Assembly (NCBI GenBank): GCA_934168325.1
Contig: CAKPNG010000022.1
Coordinates: 1 to 27,701, forward strand
Origin: an uncultured Bacilli bacterium
GTDB taxonomy: Bacteria; Bacillota_I; Bacilli_A; RFN20; CAG-826
DNA length: 27,701 bases
Reading direction: 5' to 3'
Made by a program: the position numbers and the translations under genes
In this document: piece by piece, positions 7,546-15,547 of the stretch
How the letters are laid out: each line of letters opens with the position of its first letter
Position numbering within the stretch: the stretch's first letter is position 1
The notes under the pieces: generated by a model
Told to the model about the DNA's origin: nothing
What the model saw: only the letters and a program-made list of their open reading frames with translations
Databases searched by the model: none

Positions 7546-9099
7546 ATGAAGAAACAAAATTTATTAGCATTATTTGGTGCAGTTTTATTATCTTCCACAA
7601 TTATGAGCTGTGGTGGAAATGCAAATAAAGCTTATCCAAGTGATTATACAATTGACACAAAAGGAGCAACAATTACTTTTTGGAATCCTTTTGGAGCTGC
7701 AATTGAAGCATCTCTTGCTGAATTAGTTGATCAATTTGAACAAGAATACGGAATAACTGTCAATATGGAATCAAAAGGCAGTTATGATAATTTAAGAAAA
7801 GCTATTGTCGGTGCTGCTACTAGTAATAAATATCCTAATGTTGCTTTAGCTTATCCAGATCATATGGCTGAATATGTTAATAGTGATATTATTTTAAGAC
7901 TTGATAGTTTCTTTGAACATGATAATGAAACTACTAATTCTTTAAAAGAAAATGTTAGTTTATCTATTAATGATTTTTATAAAGATTATATGATTGAAAA
8001 TCAATTAGTAGAATTTAAAGAAGATGGAACCGGTTATACTTTAGGCGTTCCATTTAATAAATCTACTGAAGTCATGGTTTATAATAAGACTTTCTTTGAA
8101 TGGGCTAGTAGTATTGATAAAGATATTAAAGTTCCTTCAACTTGGGATGAACTTGAAACTGTTGGTAAAAAGATATTAGCAGTCATGGAAAATGCTTATG
8201 GTAAAGTAATTGGTAAAGATAATAAGATTTATGATAAAGAGTCAGATACACCAGATCAAAAATGTATTTTGAATTTTGAAAATCTTAAAAAGAATACTAA
8301 TCTTAAAGATGAAACATTAAATGAATATCGTTTTGTACCGTTCTCATACGATTCTCAAGCTAACTTCTTTATTACATTATGTAGACAATGGGGTGGTGAA
8401 TATACTACTGTTTCTCAAGATAGAAAAGGACATATTGTCTTTGATAGTGATAAAGTTAAAGAAGCTTTAAATTATATGCAAAAATTATATAAAGAAGGAA
8501 TTGTTGGAATTCCTGCAGTTTATGGTGAAGCTAAATATAATTCTAATCCATTTAAAAAAATTCAAACTGTTATGAATATTGGTTCAACTGCTGGAGCTGA
8601 TAATGCTTTACCTGCTGGAGATAAATTTACATCAGCTTGCGCACCTACTTTATATAAAGATGCAAATAAGAAATTTGTTATTTCTCAAGGTACTAATTTA
8701 GTTATGCTTGATAAAGGAACTGATAAAGAACGTTTAGCTTCTTGGCAATTAATTAAATATTTATCTAAGAATGTTAATGCTGAATTCTCTTTATCTACTG
8801 GATATTTCCCAAGTTGTGAATATGCTCAAAATAGTGATGTTTATCAAGATTTTATTAATAAAAATCCTAATAAATTATTACCAGATGCTGTTCAAATGCA
8901 ACAAATAGCTAAAATCAATACAAATGTTTATATGAAAGAAGAAACAAATTGGACTAAATTTGTAGATACTCCTTTTGTTGGTAGTGCTAGATGTAGAGAT
9001 GCTGTTTCTACTATTATTCCTCAATTATTTAAAGATGATATGAGCGCTACCGATGTTATTAATAAAGTTTATGCAACTTTACATGATTTTGCTAAATAG
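7546..9099 (+). CDS. ABC substrate-binding lipoprotein (second paralogue)
   Basis: A second family 1 solute-binding lipoprotein (517 residues), clearly a tandem duplicate of the one before it. By eye about half of aligned positions match in blocks such as the FW-x-x-FGA opening, the PFNKSTEVMVYNKTF block, YDSQANFFI and SQGTNL. The lipobox is IMSC with Cys22. The reading frame is open from an ATG at 7525 that overlaps the previous gene. I chose 7546 because it gives a normal lipoprotein signal (MKKQNLLALF) and lies 4 nt after the previous stop, which favours coupled translation. The loop regions differ most, notably around residues 205-260, so the two may bind related but different ligands. 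No second permease pair is nearby, so both probably feed the same pore. Confidence 0.88.
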   Translation: MKKQNLLALFGAVLLSSTIMSCGGNANKAYPSDYTIDTKGATITFWNPFGAAIEASLAELVDQFEQEYGITVNMESKGSYDNLRKAIVGAATSNKYPNVALAYPDHMAEYVNSDIILRLDSFFEHDNETTNSLKENVSLSINDFYKDYMIENQLVEFKEDGTGYTLGVPFNKSTEVMVYNKTFFEWASSIDKDIKVPSTWDELETVGKKILAVMENAYGKVIGKDNKIYDKESDTPDQKCILNFENLKKNTNLKDETLNEYRFVPFSYDSQANFFITLCRQWGGEYTTVSQDRKGHIVFDSDKVKEALNYMQKLYKEGIVGIPAVYGEAKYNSNPFKKIQTVMNIGSTAGADNALPAGDKFTSACAPTLYKDANKKFVISQGTNLVMLDKGTDKERLASWQLIKYLSKNVNAEFSLSTGYFPSCEYAQNSDVYQDFINKNPNKLLPDAVQMQQIAKINTNVYMKEETNWTKFVDTPFVGSARCRDAVSTIIPQLFKDDMSATDVINKVYATLHDFAK

Positions 9100-9114
9100 G
9101 AGATAGATATATTT

Positions 9115-10629
9115 ATGAAAAATAAATTCAAGTTAATATTAAGTATATTATTATTAGGTACTACTATTGGTTTAACTTCTTGTAATGGAAATGGTGGTAA
9201 TAAAACTGATCCTTTAGATCCTAATACAAGAGAATTAATTAAATTAAATGATCCTAATGATTTATTACCTAACACCCCTTATACAGATGCATGTAAATTA
9301 AATGCTGATTATGAAGGAAAAGTATTTACTAGTGATGGTATTGGATTAGTTCATTTAGCTAGTAATACTGATGGTGATACTGCTAAATTTTATGATTATA
9401 GTTCAACAAGTGAAACTAGATTTCCATTAAGATTTTTAGGTATTGATACTCCTGAATCAACTGCAAATATTGAACCATGGGGTAAAAAAGCTTCTGTTTT
9501 TGTTGCTAAAATTTTAAATCAAGCTGAAGCTAGTGGAGATATTTTATTAATTAATGATTACGATGTTTTTGGAAGAAATGAAACTAATGGTCGTTTTTTA
9601 GGATTTGTTTGGTATAGACTTGATAAAACTAGTGATTTCCGTTTATTAAATTTAGAAATTGTTGAACAAGGCTATTCTAAAAATTTACTATTTGATAAAT
9701 CTAAAATTTGCGATTATATGGATTATTTCCAAAAAGCTGATACTTATGCTTCAAGAATTAAATTAAGAGTTCAAGGTACTAAAGACCCAGGATATGATTA
9801 TAGTAATACAGTTATTAAAACAACTATTAAATATTTAATAGATAACTATAATGAACTTGGCGTTACTGAAGAAAGTAGTGGTAAATTAGTTAAAATTGAT
9901 GCTTGTGTTATTGGTATAGCTGGAGATAGCTTATATCTTAGAGATGTTGTAGCTAACGAAAATGGTGAATTAGGTTATACTTATTTATTCGCAGGATATG
10001 GTAAGAGTTTAGCTAGTGTTGTTAAACGTGGTGATTTTATTAATTTCTATTGTAAAGCTACTAAATTCATGGAAAATATCCAATTAAGTGATTTAAAATT
10101 TGATTCTTATGGTAAATATGCATTCACAAATTATACAAGATTTGCCGAACAAGATGTTAATGATCCTACTTTATCAGCTGCTGATATTAAAGAAATTAAT
10201 GACACAAGAGAAATGATTGCTACATTTACTCCTCTTGCTGAATCAGACTTTAATTCCTTAGATGATTGCAAAACTATAAGTGATGTTGCTAAATTTAGTG
10301 ATAAATTAGTAACTGCTAGACTTACTATTAGAACAGTTACTGCTAGTAGTGATGATGATCAAAATGAAGGAACATCTGCTGGTGAATATTATTTCAAAAA
10401 AGATTCAAATAGAAATATGACTATCTACTCTTATTTAAATAATGCTAGCGATAAATTATTCATTAATATGAGAGTTGATGGTACTTGTTATCCTTATCCA
10501 GGTGAAACTTTATTTGAAGTAGGCAAAACTTATATTGTTAAAGGTTACTTAAAACCATATTATGAAAAGTATCAAGTTTGTTTATTTAATAATAACTTAG
10601 AATACAATTACATTACGGAGGTCAAATAA
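9115..10629 (+). CDS. SNase-type thermonuclease lipoprotein with C-terminal OB folds
   Basis: A membrane-anchored calcium-dependent-type nuclease (504 residues). The lipobox LTSC puts Cys23 at the mature end. The staphylococcal nuclease domain covers about 65-220. It shows DGDT (Asp86, Asp88), RFLGIDTPES (Arg106, Asp111, Thr112, Glu114, matching Arg35, Asp40, Thr41, Glu43 of the S. aureus enzyme), and two candidates for the second catalytic arginine: Arg154 in DVFGR and Arg160 in NGRFLGFVW. The stretch EIVEQGYSKN is the usual late helix. Two further segments, about 258-330 and 395-500, look like OB folds, which often bind nucleic acid. AGGAGA at 9098-9103 is the ribosome site. Mycoplasma SNase lipoproteins such as MnuA/MPN133 are, from memory, also beside UgpC/A/E-like genes. 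Likely role: cutting extracellular DNA or RNA for uptake. Confidence 0.9.
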   Translation: MKNKFKLILSILLLGTTIGLTSCNGNGGNKTDPLDPNTRELIKLNDPNDLLPNTPYTDACKLNADYEGKVFTSDGIGLVHLASNTDGDTAKFYDYSSTSETRFPLRFLGIDTPESTANIEPWGKKASVFVAKILNQAEASGDILLINDYDVFGRNETNGRFLGFVWYRLDKTSDFRLLNLEIVEQGYSKNLLFDKSKICDYMDYFQKADTYASRIKLRVQGTKDPGYDYSNTVIKTTIKYLIDNYNELGVTEESSGKLVKIDACVIGIAGDSLYLRDVVANENGELGYTYLFAGYGKSLASVVKRGDFINFYCKATKFMENIQLSDLKFDSYGKYAFTNYTRFAEQDVNDPTLSAADIKEINDTREMIATFTPLAESDFNSLDDCKTISDVAKFSDKLVTARLTIRTVTASSDDDQNEGTSAGEYYFKKDSNRNMTIYSYLNNASDKLFINMRVDGTCYPYPGETLFEVGKTYIVKGYLKPYYEKYQVCLFNNNLEYNYITEVK

Positions 10630-10631
10630 TA

Positions 10632-11105
10632 ATGAAAAAAGGTTTAGTATTAGCTTTATTTTGCTCAACATTCTTATTAGCAGGGTGTGGAGAAAATCAA
10701 AATAATGGTCCAAAAACTACTACTACTGAAGAATATTTAGAAAAAGTTTTTAAAGGAACAGTCGCTAGTTTTGATGGTGGTATTAGTTTTAGTGATGAAA
10801 CCATTGAATATTTATTAATGAGTAATAGAGCTTCTCAAAAGAATTTCTATGTTATGAGTATTACTGAAGTTGCTGGTTTAGAAAATGATGAAAAAGTCAG
10901 TAAATTTATTGGACTTGAATGGGAAGTTTCAGATCCAACTTTATTCAAAACTTCAACATTATCAAGTCGTCCTGGAGCTACATTATATGCTCCAAAATAT
11001 TCTGAAATTAAAGAAGATAAAATGGTTAATTTAAAAGGTACAGCTTATTTAGAAGATAAAACTAAAACTGTTACTTACAAATTACATATTAAAGCTAATG
11101 CTTAA
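10632..11105 (+). CDS. Small lipoprotein of unknown function
   Basis: A 157-residue protein I do not recognise. The signal is a good lipoprotein type: MKK, a hydrophobic core and lipobox LAGC with Cys19. A Thr-rich linker (residues 30-34) follows. The mature part has alternating polar and hydrophobic residues with little predicted helix, ending in TAYLEDKTKTVTYKLHIKA, which suggests a small beta-sandwich domain. The ribosome site GGAGGT at 10617-10622 lies within the last codons of the nuclease gene, and the ATG is only 2 nt after that gene's stop, so expression is coupled to the nuclease. It may be an accessory or binding partner of the nuclease, but that rests on position only. Confidence 0.7.
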   Translation: MKKGLVLALFCSTFLLAGCGENQNNGPKTTTTEEYLEKVFKGTVASFDGGISFSDETIEYLLMSNRASQKNFYVMSITEVAGLENDEKVSKFIGLEWEVSDPTLFKTSTLSSRPGATLYAPKYSEIKEDKMVNLKGTAYLEDKTKTVTYKLHIKANA

Positions 11106-11141
11106 TATGTTAATATAAATATGGATAAATTATTGTTTTTT

Positions 11142-11147
11142 AGGAGG
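11142..11147 (+). promoter_or_regulatory. Ribosome binding site that decides the Ig/OB lipoprotein start
   Basis: Perfect AGGAGG with 6 nt to the ATG at 11154. The earlier in-frame ATG at 11121 has no such site and would place charged residues before the lipoprotein signal. Confidence 0.85.
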
Positions 11148-11153
11148 AAGAAA

Positions 11154-13976
11154 ATGAAAAGAAAATTTATACCAATTCTCACTATTAGTGCTTTATTAAG
11201 TTTAGGTGCACTTAGTGGAACTCTTGTTTCTTGTGGAGATGTTAATAATCCAGTAGACCCTACACCATCTATCAAAGAGGTTACTATTAGTTCTACAAAA
11301 GAAACAATTAAAGTTGGAGAAGAAACACAAATTACTGTAAAAGCTGATGGTGCTACTCTCACAACTGGTTTTACTATTGAAAGTAGTGATCCTACTGTCG
11401 CTGTTGTTCTTGGCTCAAAAGTTAAAGGATTAAAAGCTGGTACAGCAAAAATTACTGCATCTTTTAAAAAAGTTAAATCACAAGAGTTAACAATTACAGT
11501 TACAGAAGATGCTAGTTCTTATGTCTCATTAACTGCTGCTATTCAAGAAGCTAGTGATGGTGAATGTAAAGAAAGTAAAGGCGTAACTACTAATGAATTT
11601 GCTGTTAAAGGTGTTATCGTTTCAACAGATAAAGACCAAAACATGGTAATTTATGATGGAGAAACTTATGGTTATGTCTATAAAAAGTCTACAACAGATA
11701 TTTCTTCATTTAGTGTTGGTGATGTAGTAAGTGTTAAAGGACCATTAACTAACTATTATGGTGTTTTACAATTTAGTGATCCAAAAGTTGAAAAAATAAA
11801 CGAAAAGATTGAATTACCTAAAGCAAAAGAATATGGTGCTGAAGATTTCGTTAAATTTGGAACTAACGCAAATAAAAATAATTCAAAAATTACAACTGGT
11901 ATTGCAACTAGAAATGAATATGTTACTGCTAAGAAATTAAAATATGTTGGTGGACATAAATTTGAAATTGAAGGTGTTTCTAAAGAAGAATTTAAATTAA
12001 TTAGCTGCTTTAAAGCAGAAAAAACTTTAAGAGAACAAATTGGTAAAATTATTGATGGTAGTGAAGTTACTGTTACTGGTTCTATTTTAGGATTCAATAG
12101 TGGTAATGGTTACTTTAACTTAGTACCTACTAGTTTTGAAGTTACTAAAGTTGCTGTTAAAGCTAAAGGCATAACATTAAATGTTGGTGCTGGAACAGTT
12201 AAAGCATATGAAGCATTAGAATTAAGTGCTACATTAACTCCTGAAGGAGCTGGTGGTAATGTTACTTATGCATTAGCTAGTGGCGATGAAAAGAAAGCTA
12301 AGATTGTTGGTGATAAATTATACGGTTTAGCAGAAGGTGAAGTTACAGTTACTGCTAAAGTTGATAAATTAGTTAGCGAAGCTAAAAAAGTTACTATTAC
12401 TGCTGGTGATAATGAATTTGCTACTGCTCAAACTAAGACTGTTAGTGAGATGAAAGCTTTAACTACTGCTGATCAAAAAGTAGCATATAAAGTTACTGGT
12501 GTAGTTACTGAGGCTAAAGATACTGATATATTTGGTAACATTACAATTAAAGCTGAAGATGGAACAGATACTATTAACTCTTATGGCGTATCAAGTGATT
12601 TCACTGCATTTAGCAAAAAAGACGGAGTCCTTAAATTCACAAATCCAAAGAATTTCAATACAGATATTATTAATAAATTATTTGCTAAAGGTGATACAGT
12701 TGAATTCTTTGTAGTTCCTTATGTCTTTACTGGAAAAACTGAAGTTCAATTCTACTTTGCATTTAATAGATTAGTTAAAAAAGGTGAAGGTACAGTAACT
12801 CCTACACCATCTACTGAAACTACTATGGATGGATTATATAAAGTAGCAGATCCTGAAATTGGCAAAGCTTATAAATTTGGTTTAGATCAAAAGAACTCCA
12901 GTGTAAATAAAACACTTTATTTTAATGGCGAGATTTCTGGCAACTTCTTAAGTTCAACAGAAAATGATGCTGAAGCTATTGATGTCACATTAGAAGGTAC
13001 ATTAGATGCATGTAAAGCTTATTTTACTAAAGGTGAAGCAAAAACTTATATTGAAGCTGCTTCTTATACTAATAGCAAAGGAAAAACTTCATATAAAGCA
13101 ACCCTTGTTACTACACCAACAATTACTTGGAAATATGATTCTTCATTAAAAACTTTAGTTACTACTATTGATAGTGTTGACGTATATATTGGCACTTATA
13201 ATGATTTTAAAACTTTCAGTGTTAGTGAAACATCTTATGCTACAAGTGATACAAATTATGTTTCTCACTTCCTTACTAAATTAGGAGAAAGCGAAAAAGT
13301 TCATGTAACTGGTGTTACAGCTGATGCTTCAATTACAGTTGAAGAACAAGCAACTAAGAAGATTACTGCAAGTGTTACTCCAGATAATGCTACCAATAAG
13401 AATTTAACTTACACTTCAAATAATACTGAAATTGCTACAGTAAGTGAAAACGGTACTGTTACTGGTGTTAAAGCTGGTGAAACTACAATTACTGTTGCTA
13501 GTAAAGATGACCCAACAAAAACTGCTACTGTTAATGTTACAGTAACTAAAAAACAAGTTGTAGAAGGCCTTGTAGAAAAAACATACACATTTACTGAACT
13601 TACAAGAACTGCAATTGATGGTGGCTATACTGTTATTAATGATGCAGATGTTATAACTTTAACTCATGTTAAAGGCTCAGGCAATGCTCCTAGAGATAAA
13701 AAGGAAAATTTAAGATTTTATCAAGGAAATATTATTACTATTACTGCTAGCACTAAAATTGAATTGTATTCTTTAAAATTTACATTTGAATCAGCAAGTT
13801 ATGCCAAACCTATTACTGCTAAGAGTGGCGAAACTCAATTAAATTCAACATTAGATGCTGAAAGTTTAACATATATTGTTAACGGCTTAAAAGATTATAA
13901 TGTTGTTACTTTAACAAAAGATGCTGGTGATCAAGCTAGATTTAAAACTCTAACTGTTTCTTACAAAGTTAAATAA
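11154..13976 (+). CDS. Large lipoprotein with three bacterial Ig-like (Big2) and two OB-fold domains
   Basis: A 940-residue surface protein with lipobox LVSC (Cys27). Domains in order, judged by eye: Big2 about 40-118 (ends GLKAGTAKITASF), OB fold about 130-215 (AVKGVIVSTD, then a DG-YGYVY strand and SVGDVVSVKGPL), a linking region to about 335, Big2 about 337-417, a second OB-like domain about 440-540 (YKVTGVVTEAKD, KGDTVEFFVVP), an unassigned beta-rich domain about 555-710, a canonical Big2 about 716-799 (ENGTVTGVKAGETTITV), and a C-terminal beta-rich domain about 808-940 containing GSGNAPRDKKENLRFYQGN. I recall the last type in secreted proteins that also carry nuclease or OB domains. No catalytic motif is visible. 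Position between two nucleases suggests a role in holding nucleic acid at the surface. A strong terminator follows the gene. Confidence 0.85.
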   Translation: MKRKFIPILTISALLSLGALSGTLVSCGDVNNPVDPTPSIKEVTISSTKETIKVGEETQITVKADGATLTTGFTIESSDPTVAVVLGSKVKGLKAGTAKITASFKKVKSQELTITVTEDASSYVSLTAAIQEASDGECKESKGVTTNEFAVKGVIVSTDKDQNMVIYDGETYGYVYKKSTTDISSFSVGDVVSVKGPLTNYYGVLQFSDPKVEKINEKIELPKAKEYGAEDFVKFGTNANKNNSKITTGIATRNEYVTAKKLKYVGGHKFEIEGVSKEEFKLISCFKAEKTLREQIGKIIDGSEVTVTGSILGFNSGNGYFNLVPTSFEVTKVAVKAKGITLNVGAGTVKAYEALELSATLTPEGAGGNVTYALASGDEKKAKIVGDKLYGLAEGEVTVTAKVDKLVSEAKKVTITAGDNEFATAQTKTVSEMKALTTADQKVAYKVTGVVTEAKDTDIFGNITIKAEDGTDTINSYGVSSDFTAFSKKDGVLKFTNPKNFNTDIINKLFAKGDTVEFFVVPYVFTGKTEVQFYFAFNRLVKKGEGTVTPTPSTETTMDGLYKVADPEIGKAYKFGLDQKNSSVNKTLYFNGEISGNFLSSTENDAEAIDVTLEGTLDACKAYFTKGEAKTYIEAASYTNSKGKTSYKATLVTTPTITWKYDSSLKTLVTTIDSVDVYIGTYNDFKTFSVSETSYATSDTNYVSHFLTKLGESEKVHVTGVTADASITVEEQATKKITASVTPDNATNKNLTYTSNNTEIATVSENGTVTGVKAGETTITVASKDDPTKTATVNVTVTKKQVVEGLVEKTYTFTELTRTAIDGGYTVINDADVITLTHVKGSGNAPRDKKENLRFYQGNIITITASTKIELYSLKFTFESASYAKPITAKSGETQLNSTLDAESLTYIVNGLKDYNVVTLTKDAGDQARFKTLTVSYKVK

Positions 13977-14001
13977 TAATATTTAAATTTATGTCTTTGA
14001 G

Positions 14002-14029
14002 AAGAATAGGTCTTTATAGACCTATTCTT
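14002..14029 (+). terminator. Rho-independent terminator ending the ABC/nuclease operon
   Basis: A perfect 11-bp stem (AAGAATAGGTC with GACCTATTCTT) around a six-base loop, followed by TTCTTTAT. It lies 25 nt after the Ig/OB lipoprotein stop and separates that operon from the endonuclease I gene. Confidence 0.92.
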
Positions 14030-14055
14030 TTCTTTATATGAATGACTATATTTGG

Positions 14056-14061
14056 TATAAT
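14056..14061 (+). promoter_or_regulatory. Extended -10 promoter predicting a leaderless endonuclease mRNA
   Basis: TATAAT preceded by TGG (extended -10) with TTTATA (14033-14038) as a 4/6 -35 match at 17 nt. The box ends 7 nt before the ATG at 14069, so transcription would begin at or beside the A of the start codon. No Shine-Dalgarno site exists for this ATG. Confidence 0.65.
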
Positions 14062-14068
14062 TAAAGAT

Positions 14069-15547
14069 ATGAAAAGATGGATATTATATGTAGTTCCTTC
14101 TTTATTTATTGTTAGTAGTTGTGATAGAAATGATATTTCTAATACATTTAAATTCATTATTACTAATAATGAAGGTGGAGAAGTATTTGGAACTAAAAGT
14201 GGTGATTATAGTAAGGGAAGTACTATTATTTTAGAAGCTTCTCCTTTTGATGGCTATGAATTTTTAGGATTTTATGAAGAAGATAATTTAGTATGTAATG
14301 AAGTTAATTATGTCTTTGATTTAGATAGAGATATTTCTTTAAATTGTAAATTTAAAGAAATAGAAAAGATTGATATTACTGGATATAAATTAATTAATTA
14401 TACTCATTATTTTACTTATGAAGAATTAAATGCTAGTAAAACTGAAACTGATTATTTAGATAAAGTTAAATTTAATTATAGTGGTTTATCTAAATCATCA
14501 TCAAATACTAATAAAGGTGTTAATTTAATATTTAATAATGAATTAAATATTGATGTTAAATTAGATGAGAATTTATTTGTATATAATTATCAAATTAAAG
14601 CTTTTAAAGGCAATACTACTTTAGATTTAAAAATTAATTCTAATAAATATAAAAAGACATTTAAAGTTATAGAAGATGATTTAATAACATATTATGATTC
14701 TAATTTAAATTCATTATCTAATGAATTTAAAATGAGTTTTATATCTTATAGTAATGAATCTAATATTAATTTAAAATCTATTAGTTTAGATTTATTAATT
14801 AAGGAAGAAATGGATTATGAGTTTTATAGTAGTGATCGTAATTCTATTAAAGAAAATAATATTCCTAATGGATTAAGTTTACCTTATTCACAATTAAATG
14901 ATACATCTACTTATTATAAAGATATAGATTTTTCTAGTGATAAATTAAAAGAAGATTTACATGATTTAATAGCTAATATGACTTTCCAAAATTATGGTAA
15001 TGCTCGTTATTATCTTCAATTTATAGACGAAAACCCTGCAAAAGTCGGTTATTTATTTGGAATTTATAAAGGCGATAACATAGTTAATACTTGGGATGCT
15101 GGTAAAACGTGGAATAGAGAACACGTTTGGCCTCAATCAAAAATGCAAATTACAACTAGTAGAGTTACTAATTCTACTAAGAATCATTTAAGTGATTTGC
15201 ATAATTTAAGAGCAATTAATGCATCTTTAAATAGTAGTAGAGGAAATGGTATTTTTGGTGAAGGAGATAAATATTTTTATCCTAATATTGCTAAAGATAA
15301 CCAAGCTGGTGATTTTAGAGGAGATGTTGCTAGAATATTATTTTACATGGATGTTAGATATAACGAATTATCTTTAAATGAAGTAAGTAGTAATTTATCA
15401 ATGGGTGTATTAAGTTATTTAAAGAAATGGAATGAACTAGATCCAGTAGATCATTTTGAAAAATTAAGAAATGATAAAATATATTTATGTCAAGGTAATA
15501 GAAACCCATTTATTGATCATCCAGAAATTGTTAGGAGTATTTATTAA
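14069..15547 (+). CDS. Endonuclease I family (NucM/EndA-type) lipoprotein
   Basis: A surface endonuclease of the His-Me finger type (492 residues) expected to cut DNA and perhaps RNA non-specifically. The catalytic domain fills about 280-492: WNREHVWPQS with His352, SDLHNLR (378 region), RGDVARILFYMDVRY (417-431) and QGNRNPFIDHPE (475-486), all hallmark motifs. The N-terminal 270 residues are extra: a lipoprotein signal with lipobox VSSC (Cys18), an InlB-B-like repeat at about 25-95 (SKGSTIILEASPFDGYEFLGF) and a beta-rich region. An in-frame ATG lies at 14042, but the TATAAT box falls between it and 14069, and the later start gives the lipoprotein signal MKRWILYVV. It overlaps the 5'-nucleotidase gene by one base, so the two form an operon. 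Confidence 0.92.
   Translation: MKRWILYVVPSLFIVSSCDRNDISNTFKFIITNNEGGEVFGTKSGDYSKGSTIILEASPFDGYEFLGFYEEDNLVCNEVNYVFDLDRDISLNCKFKEIEKIDITGYKLINYTHYFTYEELNASKTETDYLDKVKFNYSGLSKSSSNTNKGVNLIFNNELNIDVKLDENLFVYNYQIKAFKGNTTLDLKINSNKYKKTFKVIEDDLITYYDSNLNSLSNEFKMSFISYSNESNINLKSISLDLLIKEEMDYEFYSSDRNSIKENNIPNGLSLPYSQLNDTSTYYKDIDFSSDKLKEDLHDLIANMTFQNYGNARYYLQFIDENPAKVGYLFGIYKGDNIVNTWDAGKTWNREHVWPQSKMQITTSRVTNSTKNHLSDLHNLRAINASLNSSRGNGIFGEGDKYFYPNIAKDNQAGDFRGDVARILFYMDVRYNELSLNEVSSNLSMGVLSYLKKWNELDPVDHFEKLRNDKIYLCQGNRNPFIDHPEIVRSIY

Noticed and set aside
11756..12097. Minus-strand reading frame of 113 codons opposite the Ig/OB lipoprotein
   Set aside because: It lies opposite a real gene with clear domains, has no ribosome site and reads as a typical complement of Lys/Glu/Thr-rich coding sequence.
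12532..12714. Plus-strand reading frame in another frame of the Ig/OB lipoprotein
   Set aside because: The translation is Leu/Gln-rich without domain features and lies inside a clear OB-like domain.
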